The position numbers were made by a program, and so were the translations under genes. This document shows positions 18,507-27,322 of a DNA stretch of 64,000 nucleotides, in pieces. The notes beneath the pieces are model-generated. The model made no database searches and was not told where the DNA came from. It worked only from the letters and a program-made list of their open reading frames with translations. The stretch covers positions 39,902 to 103,901 of the forward strand of contig DASTMP010000270.1 in NCBI GenBank assembly GCA_035714085.1. Reading direction: 5' to 3'. How positions within the stretch are numbered: the first letter of the stretch is position 1; the number at the start of each line of letters is the position of its first letter. Source of the stretch: JAJVID01 sp035714085 (GTDB taxonomy: Bacteria; Acidobacteriota; Blastocatellia; RBC074).

Positions 18507-20006
18507 ATGAAAATGTCATCAGCGCGAACAACAGGACTGATCTTTATATCCATCTGTCTGGCCATTTCATCCGCATCAGCGCAGCGGGCGGGACGCGCCA
18601 AGCCTCCCGCAAAAACCGCCGGAGTCGAAGCCAAAGAATCGCGCGAACGGGCCGCCGAGTTGTTTGATGAGGGGCAGAACGCGCATCAAAAAGGCGAACT
18701 GGAGAAAGCCGTCGGACTTTATCGCGAGGCGCTCGAACTCGATCCGACGCTTTGGCAAGCAGAGTTTCAACGCGGCGCCGCTTACTTCTCGCTGAACCGG
18801 CTGGCCGAGGCGAAAGCCTCGATGCTCGGGGCGCTCAAGCAATTGTCCGAGTTCGCCGACGCCCCCGAAGCGCGCGGGCCGTCGTCCCGCGCGGAAACTC
18901 TGCTAGGCGAGATCGCCCTCGCCGAGAGCAATCCAGTTGAAGCCGAAAAATCATTCCGCCGCGCGCTCGAACTGAACCCGCAAGCCGCGCGCGCCCGCGC
19001 AGGACTGGCCGAAATCATGTTGAGCGGCGGAAAGTACTCCGAGGCGATCGCCGAAGCGAAGGCCGCGACTGAAGCGGGCGATGAGCGCGCGTCCGTCTAT
19101 GCGCTGCTCGGCGAAGCGCTGACGCTCAGCGGGAAATACGATGAAGCGCTGACCAGTCTCAATGAGGCGCTCAAACGCGAACCGAAGAGCGCAATCACTC
19201 TACGTCGCCGGGCCGAAGTCTACATGGCGCGCAACGACCTCAAAGCCGCAATCGAAGACATGCGCGCCTCCGCAGAGATAGAGCCGGATATTCCAAACCG
19301 TCTTCGACTGGCCGGCGCGCTCGCCGCGGCGAAGCGATACGACGAAGCCGTCCCGCTCTACCAGCGGATTCTGCAAGACGAACCGTCGAACACCGAGGCG
19401 CGAACGGCTCTGGCCGCCGTGATGATCGAATCGGGCAAGGGCGCCGAAGCCACGACGCAATTGGAATCGCTGATCAAGGCCGAGCCGAATCGCGCCGATT
19501 TGCGCGCGCAACTGGCCGAGCTTTATTTGCCGTCTCAACCGGAGAAGGCTTTGGAACAATACCTGGCCGCGGCGAAGATCGAGCCGTCGCAGCCTGCGCA
19601 TCAGATTGGCGTGGCCGCCTCGCTCGTCAAGCTCGGGCGATTTCAAGAGGCCATCGCCGCATCGCGCCAGGCGCTCGCTCAGAACCCGAAAGAAGACGTG
19701 GCCTATTTCGCGCGCACGAACCTGGCCACGGCTCTGTTCAAGCTCGACGACTTTCAGAACGCCTTGGGTGAATACATTCGGATACTAGATTTTCAGCGCA
19801 AACGCGGAGATCGAAAACGCGCCGCGATCACGTTATACTTTCTCGGCATCTGTTTCGACAAACTCGGCGATTACGAGCAGGCCTTGAAGGCTTATGAGCA
19901 ATTTATGGCCCTCGCCTCCGCCGACAATAAACTGGAAATTGATAAAGTGAATTTGCGTTTGCCCTCGCTTCGGAAACAGATCAAAGATGGCAAAGGCAAA
20001 AAATAA
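18507..20006 (+). CDS. Exported TPR-repeat protein
   Basis: A 499-residue protein with a signal peptide (residues 1-25, ending A-S-A-Q) and about a dozen tetratricopeptide repeats filling residues 50-490. TPR hallmarks (G-x-x-Y-x-x-A-x-x-x-x-x-x-A-L-x-x-x-P) recur about every 34 residues. Such proteins act as scaffolds in the periplasm or outer membrane; no partner is evident. The ATG at 18507 was chosen because a GGAG precedes it by six bases and the signal peptide begins there; the frame is open further upstream inside comM only as a shadow. Confidence 0.75.
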   Translation: MKMSSARTTGLIFISICLAISSASAQRAGRAKPPAKTAGVEAKESRERAAELFDEGQNAHQKGELEKAVGLYREALELDPTLWQAEFQRGAAYFSLNRLAEAKASMLGALKQLSEFADAPEARGPSSRAETLLGEIALAESNPVEAEKSFRRALELNPQAARARAGLAEIMLSGGKYSEAIAEAKAATEAGDERASVYALLGEALTLSGKYDEALTSLNEALKREPKSAITLRRRAEVYMARNDLKAAIEDMRASAEIEPDIPNRLRLAGALAAAKRYDEAVPLYQRILQDEPSNTEARTALAAVMIESGKGAEATTQLESLIKAEPNRADLRAQLAELYLPSQPEKALEQYLAAAKIEPSQPAHQIGVAASLVKLGRFQEAIAASRQALAQNPKEDVAYFARTNLATALFKLDDFQNALGEYIRILDFQRKRGDRKRAAITLYFLGICFDKLGDYEQALKAYEQFMALASADNKLEIDKVNLRLPSLRKQIKDGKGKK

Positions 20007-20034
20007 CGCTCTCCACCTTGCGAGGTTTCAAACC

Positions 20035-20553
20035 ATGTCGAAATTCCAGCGTTCGATCTTCCCAACGCTGTGTTTGGCGCTCCTCTCATCAGGGGCCCTG
20101 TTCATCGCATCTCAGGCGCAAGCCGAGAAACGCGATCACCTGACCGAGCAGGAGGCCGATCTGGTGCGAGAATATCAGGAGATCGACAAACGCATCGAGG
20201 TCTTCATCAAAGCCGCCGAGCGCCGCCTGCTCGTGCTCGCCGATCCGAACGCCACACAGAAAAAGAAGGAAGAAGAAACGTGGGGGCCGCTGCCGCAGGG
20301 AACCAAGCTGGAGCTGTTGCAGGATTACAAACATATCCTCGAAGAGGCTGAGGAGAAGTTGGACGACTGGAACAGTCGTGGCGGAAAAGACAACCTGCTG
20401 CCGAAAGCCCTTAACAAATTCAAGGAGGCCGCCACCCGGCACATCGCGCAACTGCGCGCGCTCCAGCCGCAGTTGACGGACAAGCGCGAACAGCGCGCGT
20501 TAGCCGAAGCGGTTGAAGAGGCTGAGATTGTGACCAAAGCCTCGACAAATTGA
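20035..20553 (+). CDS. Exported helical protein of unknown function
   Basis: A 172-residue protein with a signal peptide (residues 5-29, ending A-S-Q-A-Q-A) followed by almost entirely charged helices, probably coiled coil. No known family was recognised. It begins 28 bases after the TPR protein gene and is probably in its operon. The ATG at 20035 was preferred over one at 19987, which lies inside the TPR gene. It converges with the SH3-domain gene, 23 bases apart. Confidence 0.6.
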   Translation: MSKFQRSIFPTLCLALLSSGALFIASQAQAEKRDHLTEQEADLVREYQEIDKRIEVFIKAAERRLLVLADPNATQKKKEEETWGPLPQGTKLELLQDYKHILEEAEEKLDDWNSRGGKDNLLPKALNKFKEAATRHIAQLRALQPQLTDKREQRALAEAVEEAEIVTKASTN

Positions 20554-20576
20554 GCGAACGATACATCCGCTCGCTT

Positions 20577-21089
20577 TCATTCAACGTATCTTCGGCTCAC
20601 CCATCCCTCCTGTGGGCCCTCGTCGGTCTGCACGAAAACTCTCGCCCAAACCTCGCCATTGTCATCCGTCTGGTAATCGCCTATAAGCGAAACGCCCCAA
20701 TTTTCGGGCAACAGATAAGTGGCCACGTACATCATTCCGGGCCCTTCCCTCAGATAGAGGCTGTCAGCGGTGACCCTTGCCTGAGTTATGATAGGAGGTC
20801 TCCGCTGTTCTTCGTTTGGGCTCCTGAAAATCCGCTGATCCCCGAAGGAGCGCCTGAAACTCAACTGTCTAACGTCTATTCCAATCTCCCTAAGATAGAT
20901 AACTACTCCCCCCACCACTAAAACGATGATCAAAATAGGAACCAGAAAATTGACCGCCTGATTGCTCTTGAGTTTTCCCTTCTCACTCTCGCCCTCGCGC
21001 TCAGACGGGAACTGATACACCATCGGCCCATAAACATAGGCCGGACCTTGCGAGCGCTTCGACTGACCAGCGCTTGCGTCTTGCGACAT
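20577..21089 (-). CDS. Membrane-anchored bacterial SH3-domain protein
   Basis: A 170-residue protein: a polar N-terminus, one membrane segment at about residues 48-65 (V-N-F-L-V-P-I-L-I-I-V-L-V-V-G-G-V-V), a linker, and a C-terminal bacterial SH3 domain (V-T-A-D-S-L-Y-L-R-E-G-P-G, then W-A-R-V-F-V and G-W-V-S-R-R-Y). Such domains often bind cell-wall peptides. The start has an AGGAG site eight bases upstream. Ligand unknown. Confidence 0.75.
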   Translation of the reverse strand: MSQDASAGQSKRSQGPAYVYGPMVYQFPSEREGESEKGKLKSNQAVNFLVPILIIVLVVGGVVIYLREIGIDVRQLSFRRSFGDQRIFRSPNEEQRRPPIITQARVTADSLYLREGPGMMYVATYLLPENWGVSLIGDYQTDDNGEVWARVFVQTDEGPQEGWVSRRYVE

Positions 21090-21210
21090 AACTCACTCTC
21101 CTGCTTGGATTGCGACCTGTGTCGGGAACGAGGTTCGGTCATTGGGGAGGGACATTTCTTCCACCTGCGTGAAACAGGCGAATCGGATGGGAGTAATTTT
21201 AAGATCAAAT

Positions 21211-21239
21211 TGTATAGGGTTGAGGTAATACTATCACAA
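21211..21239 (-). promoter_or_regulatory. Probable sigma70-type promoter of the SH3-domain gene
   Basis: On the minus strand TTGTGA (21239-21234) is followed after 17 bases by TATACA (21216-21211). An overlapping TACAAT lies two bases further down. It would give a leader of about 115 bases before the start at 21089. The assignment is by inspection only. Confidence 0.4.
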
Positions 21240-21333
21240 TTTTTCCGCCAGATATGTGAATGCGCTAAAAAAAATACGGCCGCGTGAAATTTGAAAACCG
21301 CGCAACGCGCGTGTTAGATTGCCGCACGTTGTT

Positions 21334-22191
21334 ATGCCGATCAAATTACTTGCTCTGGATATTGACGGTACACTGCTCACGCCTCACGGCGAGATCACGC
21401 TTAGAAACTCGACGGCGATCAACCGCGCGCGCCAATCCGGCGTTCAGATCGTCCTCGTCACCGGGCGTCGTTTTAATTCCGCCAGAGAATTGGCGCAGCG
21501 GCTCGACATGGGCGCGCCGCTAATTTCGCATAACGGAGCGTTGACCAAAAATGTAGAGACGCTGGAAACGCTCGATTATCATCCGCTCGATATCGAAATC
21601 GCCCGCGCCATTATCGGTTTTGGCCGCGAATGTCGCGTGGACATGATCTGCTGCGACGACCCCGACGGCCTGGGGAATATGATTATTGAAGGCGTTTCCG
21701 AGGAGAACAAATCGCTGCATCGTTATTTGGATAAATACCGCGACTCGGTCAGCGTCGTCTCCGACTTGCTTGAATATGTCGATCACTCGCCGATCCAGAT
21801 CATGTTTTCGGGTCGCTGCGATCCGATGGACGACTTCGCGGCGCGCCTGAAAGCCGCGATGGGCGAACGGATTCAGCTTTTCAAAACGCGTTATCGTTCG
21901 GCCGACCTGACAATTCTCGACGCGCTGAGCGTCACGGCGTCGAAGGGAGCGAGCCTGGCGACGATCGCGAAAAAACACGGTGTCACGCGTGAAGAGGTTA
22001 TGGCCGTCGGCGACAATCACAATGATCTGACGATGCTTCGCTACGCGGGCCTCGGCGTTGTGATGGCGAACGCCGAAGACGAATTGAAGCGGATGGGGTT
22101 CGAATTAACCTCGTCGAATGAGGAAGACGGCGTGGCCGAAGCGATAGAGAGGTATATCCTTACGCCGATCGAACCGTTGAAGAGGATTTAG
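21334..22191 (+). CDS. Cof-type HAD-superfamily phosphatase
   Basis: A 285-residue HAD protein of the IIB (Cof) type. Motif I is L-A-L-D-I-D-G-T-L-L at residues 5-14, motif II lies in L-V-T-G-R-R, and motif IV is G-D-N-H-N-D near 226. These enzymes dephosphorylate sugar phosphates or cofactors such as PLP and FMN; the substrate here is unknown. The ATG at 21334 was preferred to a TTG at 21319. No operon partner is clear, although the thioredoxin-fold gene follows closely. Confidence 0.85.
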   Translation: MPIKLLALDIDGTLLTPHGEITLRNSTAINRARQSGVQIVLVTGRRFNSARELAQRLDMGAPLISHNGALTKNVETLETLDYHPLDIEIARAIIGFGRECRVDMICCDDPDGLGNMIIEGVSEENKSLHRYLDKYRDSVSVVSDLLEYVDHSPIQIMFSGRCDPMDDFAARLKAAMGERIQLFKTRYRSADLTILDALSVTASKGASLATIAKKHGVTREEVMAVGDNHNDLTMLRYAGLGVVMANAEDELKRMGFELTSSNEEDGVAEAIERYILTPIEPLKRI

Positions 22192-22227
22192 CATCTGAAG
22201 TGCATGATTGAGGAAAGGGGAGATCGA

Positions 22228-22749
22228 ATGTTTCACCTATTGAGACTGAGCTTTATTTTGACTCTTTTGACGCTGAGCCCGGTTTCGAGCGCCACTTTGG
22301 CGCAAAGCCAGTCGGCCACATTCCACTCATTGGATGGGCGCGAGGTCAGGCTGGCCGATCAAAAGGGCAAGGTCGTGGTAATGTCATTCGGCGGAACATG
22401 GGTTCCGCTGGCGTCGAAAGAGTTGCCCGCGCTGCAGAAGATCGCCGATCGTTATTCGTCCCGCGGTGTGCAGGTTTATTGGGTGAGCATCAACAGCTCG
22501 AAGCCCGGCGCGCGCAATTACGCATCGGACGCCGATCTGCAGGCGTTTGCGCAGAAGCATAATCTGAGAGTTACGACGTTGCGCGACCCAGATCAAATGG
22601 TCTACAAGTCGTTCGGCCTGGACGCCGTGCCGACGGTCGTAATCATCGACCAGCAGGGCAATGTGGCGCTCAAACACGTGGGATTCGGCGCCGATCAAGG
22701 CGAAGCCTACGGCGAACTCATTCGGGTGATTGAACGGTTGTTGAAATAA
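22228..22749 (+). CDS. Exported TlpA/AhpC-like thioredoxin-fold protein without active-site cysteines
   Basis: A 173-residue protein with a signal peptide (residues 1-26) and a thioredoxin-like fold: V-V-V-M-S-F-G-G-T-W-V-P-L near residue 50 and V-P-T-V-V-I-I-D near 135 (the cis-proline loop). Where TlpA proteins have W-C-x-x-C, this has W-V-P-L-A; there is no cysteine in the mature protein. It cannot be a thiol-disulfide oxidoreductase and may be a binding or structural paralogue. A GGGGAG site precedes ATG 22228, so that start is preferred to 22204. Confidence 0.75.
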   Translation: MFHLLRLSFILTLLTLSPVSSATLAQSQSATFHSLDGREVRLADQKGKVVVMSFGGTWVPLASKELPALQKIADRYSSRGVQVYWVSINSSKPGARNYASDADLQAFAQKHNLRVTTLRDPDQMVYKSFGLDAVPTVVIIDQQGNVALKHVGFGADQGEAYGELIRVIERLLK

Positions 22750-22820
22750 TCAAGCGCTGACGGATAAATTTCGACCTGTGCGATTGGCCCGCAAACGGCC
22801 TGGCAATGTAGGCGGAGTGG

Positions 22821-22878
22821 AAACAAAAAGGGCAAGAATGGCAAAAAAAGATTTTTGCCATTCTTGCCCTTTTTGTTT
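22821..22878. terminator. Bidirectional terminator: perfect 27-bp hairpin
   Basis: The arms at 22821-22847 and 22852-22878 pair perfectly around an AAGA loop. The stem has A-rich and T-rich ends on both strands, so it could stop transcription from both convergent genes, ending at 22749 and 22946. It lies within an outer inverted repeat (22768-22780 with 22919-22931). Confidence 0.8.
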
Positions 22879-22945
22879 CCCTTTGACCGCTTCACAAACT
22901 CTTTCGCGAAGCCGGAGGCACAGGTCGAAATCTTGGTCCGACCGT

Positions 22946-23836
22946 TTATTCGCCGGCAAAAATCATGTCCACTCGGCGGCTTACCTCACGCAGGTAAGCT
23001 TCGTCGCCGCCCTGCAACTCCACGGTCAAATATCCGCTGAACCCGATCTCGCCGATCGCTTTGCGGACCTCCTTCCAATCGATGCTGCCTTCGCGTAGAG
23101 GGACCCATTGGCGGGTTTCGTACTTGAAATCCTTGAGGTGGAATTTGACGATCCGTTTGCCGAGCGCGCGAATCCATTCCTGCGGAAATCCGTACATCAC
23201 AACGTTACCGACGTCGAAATATGCCTTGATCCACTGGCTCTTGAATCCGTCCACGTATTTGGCGGTGTCGTAGGGCGTCAGCAGGAACTTGTTCCACACC
23301 GGCTCAACGCCGATGACCACGCCCAACTCCTTGGCCAGCGGGAGCAGCTTCCTGATGTGCGGCTGCGAACGACTCCAGGCTTGGGGAATGGTCGTGTCGG
23401 GTCTGACCACGGCCGGGACGAGCAAGACAGTGTCGGCGCCCCAGAGCTTCGCGTTGCGCAAAGAAATCTCCATCCGCTCGGCGCCTTTCCTCACGTCATC
23501 GGGATTGGGGCTTGAAAACGGCCAATCCCAATGGCCCATATTCATCACCGAATGAATTCTGATTTTCGCCTTTTCGGAAGCCTCCTTGATCTGATCGGCC
23601 TCTTTCGGATCGGTGACGGTCTGCGCCTCGACGCCTTCAAAGCCGACGTCAACCGCGAGCTTGAACCGATCGAGATAACTCATCTGCTTCGGCAGCATCG
23701 TGATGAGCACGCCCTTTTTGAGCCGCCCCTCCTGCGCCGAAGTCGAAGCCGGCGAGCCGATGAGATCGTTTTGCGGCAGCAATGTGGCGGTCGCCCCTAG
23801 CGCCGAAGTCTTCAGAAACTCTCTCCTCGTGTTCAT
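22946..23836 (-). CDS. Tat-exported xylose-isomerase-like TIM-barrel protein
   Basis: A 296-residue sugar phosphate isomerase/epimerase-like protein (AP endonuclease 2 fold). The N-terminus M-N-T-R-R-E-F-L-K-T-S-A-L-G-A is a twin-arginine signal. The barrel carries G-F-E-G-V-E near residue 66, V-E-P-V-W-N near 175 and a late V-E-L-Q near 273, residues that usually bind a divalent metal. The substrate, probably a sugar or inositol-type compound, is unknown. It stands alone, followed by the strong hairpin terminator. Confidence 0.78.
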   Translation of the reverse strand: MNTRREFLKTSALGATATLLPQNDLIGSPASTSAQEGRLKKGVLITMLPKQMSYLDRFKLAVDVGFEGVEAQTVTDPKEADQIKEASEKAKIRIHSVMNMGHWDWPFSSPNPDDVRKGAERMEISLRNAKLWGADTVLLVPAVVRPDTTIPQAWSRSQPHIRKLLPLAKELGVVIGVEPVWNKFLLTPYDTAKYVDGFKSQWIKAYFDVGNVVMYGFPQEWIRALGKRIVKFHLKDFKYETRQWVPLREGSIDWKEVRKAIGEIGFSGYLTVELQGGDEAYLREVSRRVDMIFAGE

Positions 23837-23883
23837 AAGTTGGTTTTGTGTCCTGTTCGCAGTGGAAATTTATTTGCTTTGGA

Positions 23884-24030
23884 GGACAGACTAATGGTCT
23901 TTGATTGTTAAATGCGTCCATGTAGGGGCGCGTATTCCGCGCCCCATCGGGCGGGGTCATGCACGTGGGCAGGGAAAACCCGCCCATACAATGCTGGGCG
24001 CATTATTTTTCAAATGGCATAAGTCTGTCC
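23884..24030. repeat. Long imperfect palindrome between genes
   Basis: Outer arms ggacagact (23884-23892) and agtctgtcc (24022-24030) enclose further matching pieces (aatgcg/cgcatt and a tgtagggg-like block facing cccgcccataca). It fills most of the gap between the TIM-barrel gene and the DUF6599-like gene. It has no coding capacity and could be a decayed miniature element. Confidence 0.55.
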
Positions 24031-24032
24031 CA

Positions 24033-25241
24033 CTATTGGCTGCGCCGGGTTAATTTTTCACCCTCATTGTTCGAGTTGATTTGACGATTATCGGGCAGTA
24101 AATAATCATCCAGGTTGAGCCGGAGACTTCCGCCCGCATCGCTAAACATGTCGTCTAATCCGAGTTTGCGCCGGCGATACCGCTTCCACTGAAAGAGCGA
24201 TAACCCTGCGGCAAACCCTAAAAGGAGCGCGCTGAGTATCGCGACTCCCATCAAGTAGAAGGAGCGAACCAGAGTCTTGACTGTTTGGTTAAAGTCTTCG
24301 ACCGCAAGCGGGTCAGGCGGGCGGAATTCTAGCGGAATATCGGTGAACTTTCGCCCCGCCCAATAAATCTTCTTTTGATACTTAATCTGGCTGACGATAT
24401 TTTGAGCCGCGGGCATGTCTTGAACGTTCAACATCGCAATGACGTAATTGCCAGCGCGTTTGAGTATCAGCCGGTCCTTCTCATTTTGAGGAAGAGCGTT
24501 GAAATGATCCCGGATTCGCGCCTCTCCATCCGCCGCCGATTGCGGCGCATAGTACTCCACGATGATCAAATTCATTCGTCCGCCGCCGCTGCGATAATCC
24601 GCCGCAGTCACTTCCGCCCCGGCGCCAAAACCGACCACGTCTTTTAGATCGCTGAATGTTTTCAGCCTGGCCAAAGCCGCCGGTCCGACGACGTATTTTT
24701 CGCTTTCCGCGATTTTGTCCGTTTCAGGCAAATGCAGCGGCAATGGCGGAAGTTCTCCCTCGCCGCCGATCAGATCGGGCTTTATCGCTTCGAAAATCTG
24801 TCGATCGGAATCCGCATCGACCTCGCGACGAGAAACCCTGACGACGTAGCGGCCCTGGCGGAATTCTCGGCTGTTCGGAGGAAGTTGCCCCCGGTTGAAC
24901 GTGAATAGTCCGTACGCGCCGGGGATGAGATTCAGTTCGAAGACCTCGACCGACGATTCGACCTTACCGTCCGCGTAAACGCGGCTAACGACTCTTTGCA
25001 GCCCATACTCTCTAAGCACAGGGGCGTCAGGGAGGCTCGAAAGTCGCTGCCTGTCGAGAACGCGCGCCGGACCTACCGCTCGCCATCTCTGGCCGAGGCG
25101 CCACGGCAATAGCTCTCTGTCGCTGCTTTGAGCTCGAGCGCCCTGCGCTGTCAAAAGCAGTAAGAAAAACAGAACACAGAACACGCGTCGTTCCAAAAGA
25201 GTCACATCCATATATTTCGGCATATTTCGGCGCCGCCTCAT
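24033..25241 (-). CDS. Exported protein with C-terminal membrane anchor (DUF6599-like)
   Basis: A 402-residue protein: an N-terminal signal/hydrophobic segment (residues 18-37), a large exported domain rich in beta pattern, and a second membrane segment at about 330-352 followed by a basic cytoplasmic tail. The segment R-E-Y-G-L-Q-R-V-V-S-R-x-Y near residue 78 resembles proteins I associate with DUF6599, but the name is tentative. The ATG at 25241 directly follows the stop of the PH-domain gene, so the two are probably co-translated; starts at 25223 or 25211 are also possible. Confidence 0.55.
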   Translation of the reverse strand: MRRRRNMPKYMDVTLLERRVFCVLFFLLLLTAQGARAQSSDRELLPWRLGQRWRAVGPARVLDRQRLSSLPDAPVLREYGLQRVVSRVYADGKVESSVEVFELNLIPGAYGLFTFNRGQLPPNSREFRQGRYVVRVSRREVDADSDRQIFEAIKPDLIGGEGELPPLPLHLPETDKIAESEKYVVGPAALARLKTFSDLKDVVGFGAGAEVTAADYRSGGGRMNLIIVEYYAPQSAADGEARIRDHFNALPQNEKDRLILKRAGNYVIAMLNVQDMPAAQNIVSQIKYQKKIYWAGRKFTDIPLEFRPPDPLAVEDFNQTVKTLVRSFYLMGVAILSALLLGFAAGLSLFQWKRYRRRKLGLDDMFSDAGGSLRLNLDDYLLPDNRQINSNNEGEKLTRRSQ

Positions 25242-25928
25242 TCAATTCCAATACTGCAATTGATCCATGATCAGATCCGCGTATTTGCGAGGGTTATTGA
25301 TGTTATCCAACACCATTTTACTGTCGAGCGCCGCGCTGTCAATCAGCACGTCTCCGATTCCTATTAAACGTTCTTTCAGTGTTTCACTGACTTCCACATT
25401 GTCTATATGACGTAGCGGAATACTTTTCGCGTCCTTCGAAAGTATCCCTGTCCGAATCTCAAGCTTGGTGGCAGTCAGCGTATAGACCGTACGCTTCAGT
25501 CGCATATGTCGAAGGATCGGCCTTAGGAAAAATATCACCGCGCCGACCAGCGCAAACACTAAGCTGCCTCGCGCATAGGCCACCCCCGCCGTTACGATCA
25601 ACGACAGCGCGGCCGCCAGCACGTAACTCGGCAGGACTTCGAAAAACGTCGGCGTGATGCTGAAGATCACCTGATCCTGATCGGCGAGGGCTTCGCGGGA
25701 ATCTTCATCACGGCGCTCCGGATAATCGTCTTCATACTCCTCGAATGATTCCTGATCTGGGGAGGGAGTTATCGGCGCTCGGCGCGCGGGCCGAGGAGGA
25801 GACGCCGTGCGGCGACCGGCGCGACGTGGCCCGGCCCCCTCCTGGTTTGGCGCCTTCGAGCCACAGCGGTTGCAGAAGAGACTTTCAGGCGCCAGGCTGT
25901 TTCCACAATGGTGACAGAACATATTCAT
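25242..25928 (-). CDS. Zinc-ribbon, membrane PH-domain (bPH2) protein
   Basis: A 228-residue protein. The N-terminus holds a zinc ribbon (C-H-H-C near 5-8 and C-N-R-C near 19-22), then a proline/arginine-rich linker, two membrane segments at about 105-145 and a C-terminal YdbS-like PH domain (T-A-T-K-L-E-I-R-T-G-I-L, then I-P-L-R-H-I-D-N-V-E-V). The function is unknown. It overlaps the end of the upstream phosphodiesterase gene frame (start 25928, next stop 25925), pointing to one operon. Confidence 0.78.
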   Translation of the reverse strand: MNMFCHHCGNSLAPESLFCNRCGSKAPNQEGAGPRRAGRRTASPPRPARRAPITPSPDQESFEEYEDDYPERRDEDSREALADQDQVIFSITPTFFEVLPSYVLAAALSLIVTAGVAYARGSLVFALVGAVIFFLRPILRHMRLKRTVYTLTATKLEIRTGILSKDAKSIPLRHIDNVEVSETLKERLIGIGDVLIDSAALDSKMVLDNINNPRKYADLIMDQLQYWN

Positions 25929-27322
25929 TTAATCACCTCAGAAATTACTCTACCGCGAGCAGTTTTCATTTCCAGACCGAGGAGCCTCGCCACCGTCGGC
26001 GCAATGTCGATCAACCGCGCGTAAGGCGTCTGCTTGCCCGATATGATTCCTTTCCCCGCAATGACAAACAGCGCCCGCATCTCCATCCGCGAGGGCGCGT
26101 AGCCACGCTCCGTGCGATCCGCGCCCTTGGTCAAATTTGTTATGGGCGAGCCGGTCGTTTTAGCGGTTATTGCGTAAAACGGCGCCGCGTCGATATAGAG
26201 CGCGACGCGCGGGTCGGCGCCGAGTTTGGTGGCCTCGATCCTGGTGATGATTCGCCAGATCGGGCTGTCCGGCTTCTCGGCCTGTTGAGCGAAGAAGGTC
26301 TCGACTTCATGGATAAAGTCCTCGTCTTTTGGGTCTTTGACGAAGACGGCTGCTGAACCGCCGAAGGATTGCGCGACAGCCCGCCATGATGTGATCTGTC
26401 CACGGCCGTCTGAAGCGAGCCAACCTTTTTTCGCCAGCAGAACATTCGGGTTGTACTCCTTTTCGACCTTTGACGCGCCGGAATCGGAAACAATGATGAA
26501 GGTCGTATCTTCGATCATTCGAAATTTTTCAGTCGCTTCGATGATCTTTTTGATATGGGCGTCAATCGCCTCCATCGCTTTGATGGATTCCGCCGAGAGC
26601 AGCCCGTAGCGCCGCTGCGTCTCGTCGAACGAAGTGAAATTGACCAGCAACAAATTTGGGCAATGTTTCTCAATGATCTCGGCCGCCGCCGACGCTTTGA
26701 CGAAATCTACAGCCGCGTCCGGCTGATTGAACATGATCGTGGCGTCGGCGGTAAGAGGGAAGCCGACGGCCGCCGTGACCATATTCGCGCGCCGCGCCAG
26801 ATCGAAGACGGTCTCTATTTTGATTTCCTTTGCCGATTTACGCGGCTCACTCGACTGAGAACCGCTCTCCTGGTCGAAAGAAAAATCGGAAGTGACGCCG
26901 TGATCCGCCGGCGGCGATCCGGTGATCATACTCGCGTGCGCGGGAATAGTCTGCGTTGGAAAGACGCTCTCGATTCCCACCGCGTACGATCCCCGCGACC
27001 GCAACGCTTGAATGGTCGGAATGTTCAGGCGCTGCGATTCTGCGCCCGTGACGAAATCAGATCTCAGGCCGTCGATCGCGATCAGGATGACATGAGAGCT
27101 GATCGGAGGCTTTATCGCTTCGACCTCCTGTTCCGCATTTTTTTTCTGTTGCGCCTGTCGCCCGGGGGCGGCAAGCAGGCAGATGAAGAGAGCCAGAGAG
27201 ACGGAGAGACGGAGAGACAGAGAGACTGGGCGACGGGGGGACTGGGCGACTGGGCGAAAATTCCTCCCCATCCCCCCGTCGCCCAGTCTCTCTGTCCAGC
27301 TGTCCCTCTGTCTCATGGTCAT
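25925..27322 (-). CDS. Exported nucleotide-pyrophosphatase/phosphodiesterase (alkaline phosphatase superfamily)
   Basis: A 465-residue type I phosphodiesterase. The core has I-A-I-D-G-L-R-S-D near residue 84, the nucleophile region F-P-T-Q-T-I-P-A-H-A-S-M near 124 and later S-D-S-G-A and D-x-A-P-T-V-A-R motifs that hold metals. The start ATG overlaps the pdxJ stop (ATGA). The export signal (V-S-L-S-L-R-L-S-V-S-L-A-L-F, residues 33-46) is read from the cagagagac hairpin element at 27187-27312. The substrate is unknown, likely a nucleotide or lipid phosphodiester. Confidence 0.82.
   Translation of the reverse strand: MTMRQRDSWTERLGDGGMGRNFRPVAQSPRRPVSLSLRLSVSLALFICLLAAPGRQAQQKKNAEQEVEAIKPPISSHVILIAIDGLRSDFVTGAESQRLNIPTIQALRSRGSYAVGIESVFPTQTIPAHASMITGSPPADHGVTSDFSFDQESGSQSSEPRKSAKEIKIETVFDLARRANMVTAAVGFPLTADATIMFNQPDAAVDFVKASAAAEIIEKHCPNLLLVNFTSFDETQRRYGLLSAESIKAMEAIDAHIKKIIEATEKFRMIEDTTFIIVSDSGASKVEKEYNPNVLLAKKGWLASDGRGQITSWRAVAQSFGGSAAVFVKDPKDEDFIHEVETFFAQQAEKPDSPIWRIITRIEATKLGADPRVALYIDAAPFYAITAKTTGSPITNLTKGADRTERGYAPSRMEMRALFVIAGKGIISGKQTPYARLIDIAPTVARLLGLEMKTARGRVISEVIK
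27187..27312. repeat. Hairpin element, words gagagacg / ctgggcgac
   Basis: Left part: tandem gagagacggagagacgg words (27187-27225) and gactgggcgac words (27225-27257). Right part: cccgtcgcccagtctctctg and further complements to about 27312. The whole lies inside the 5' coding part of the phosphodiesterase gene, where it encodes residues about 4-45, including the signal peptide. Confidence 0.85.

Noticed and set aside
22204..22227. Upstream ATG as start of the thioredoxin-fold protein.
   Set aside because: The GGGGAG ribosome site is at proper distance from ATG 22228, and the signal peptide begins there.
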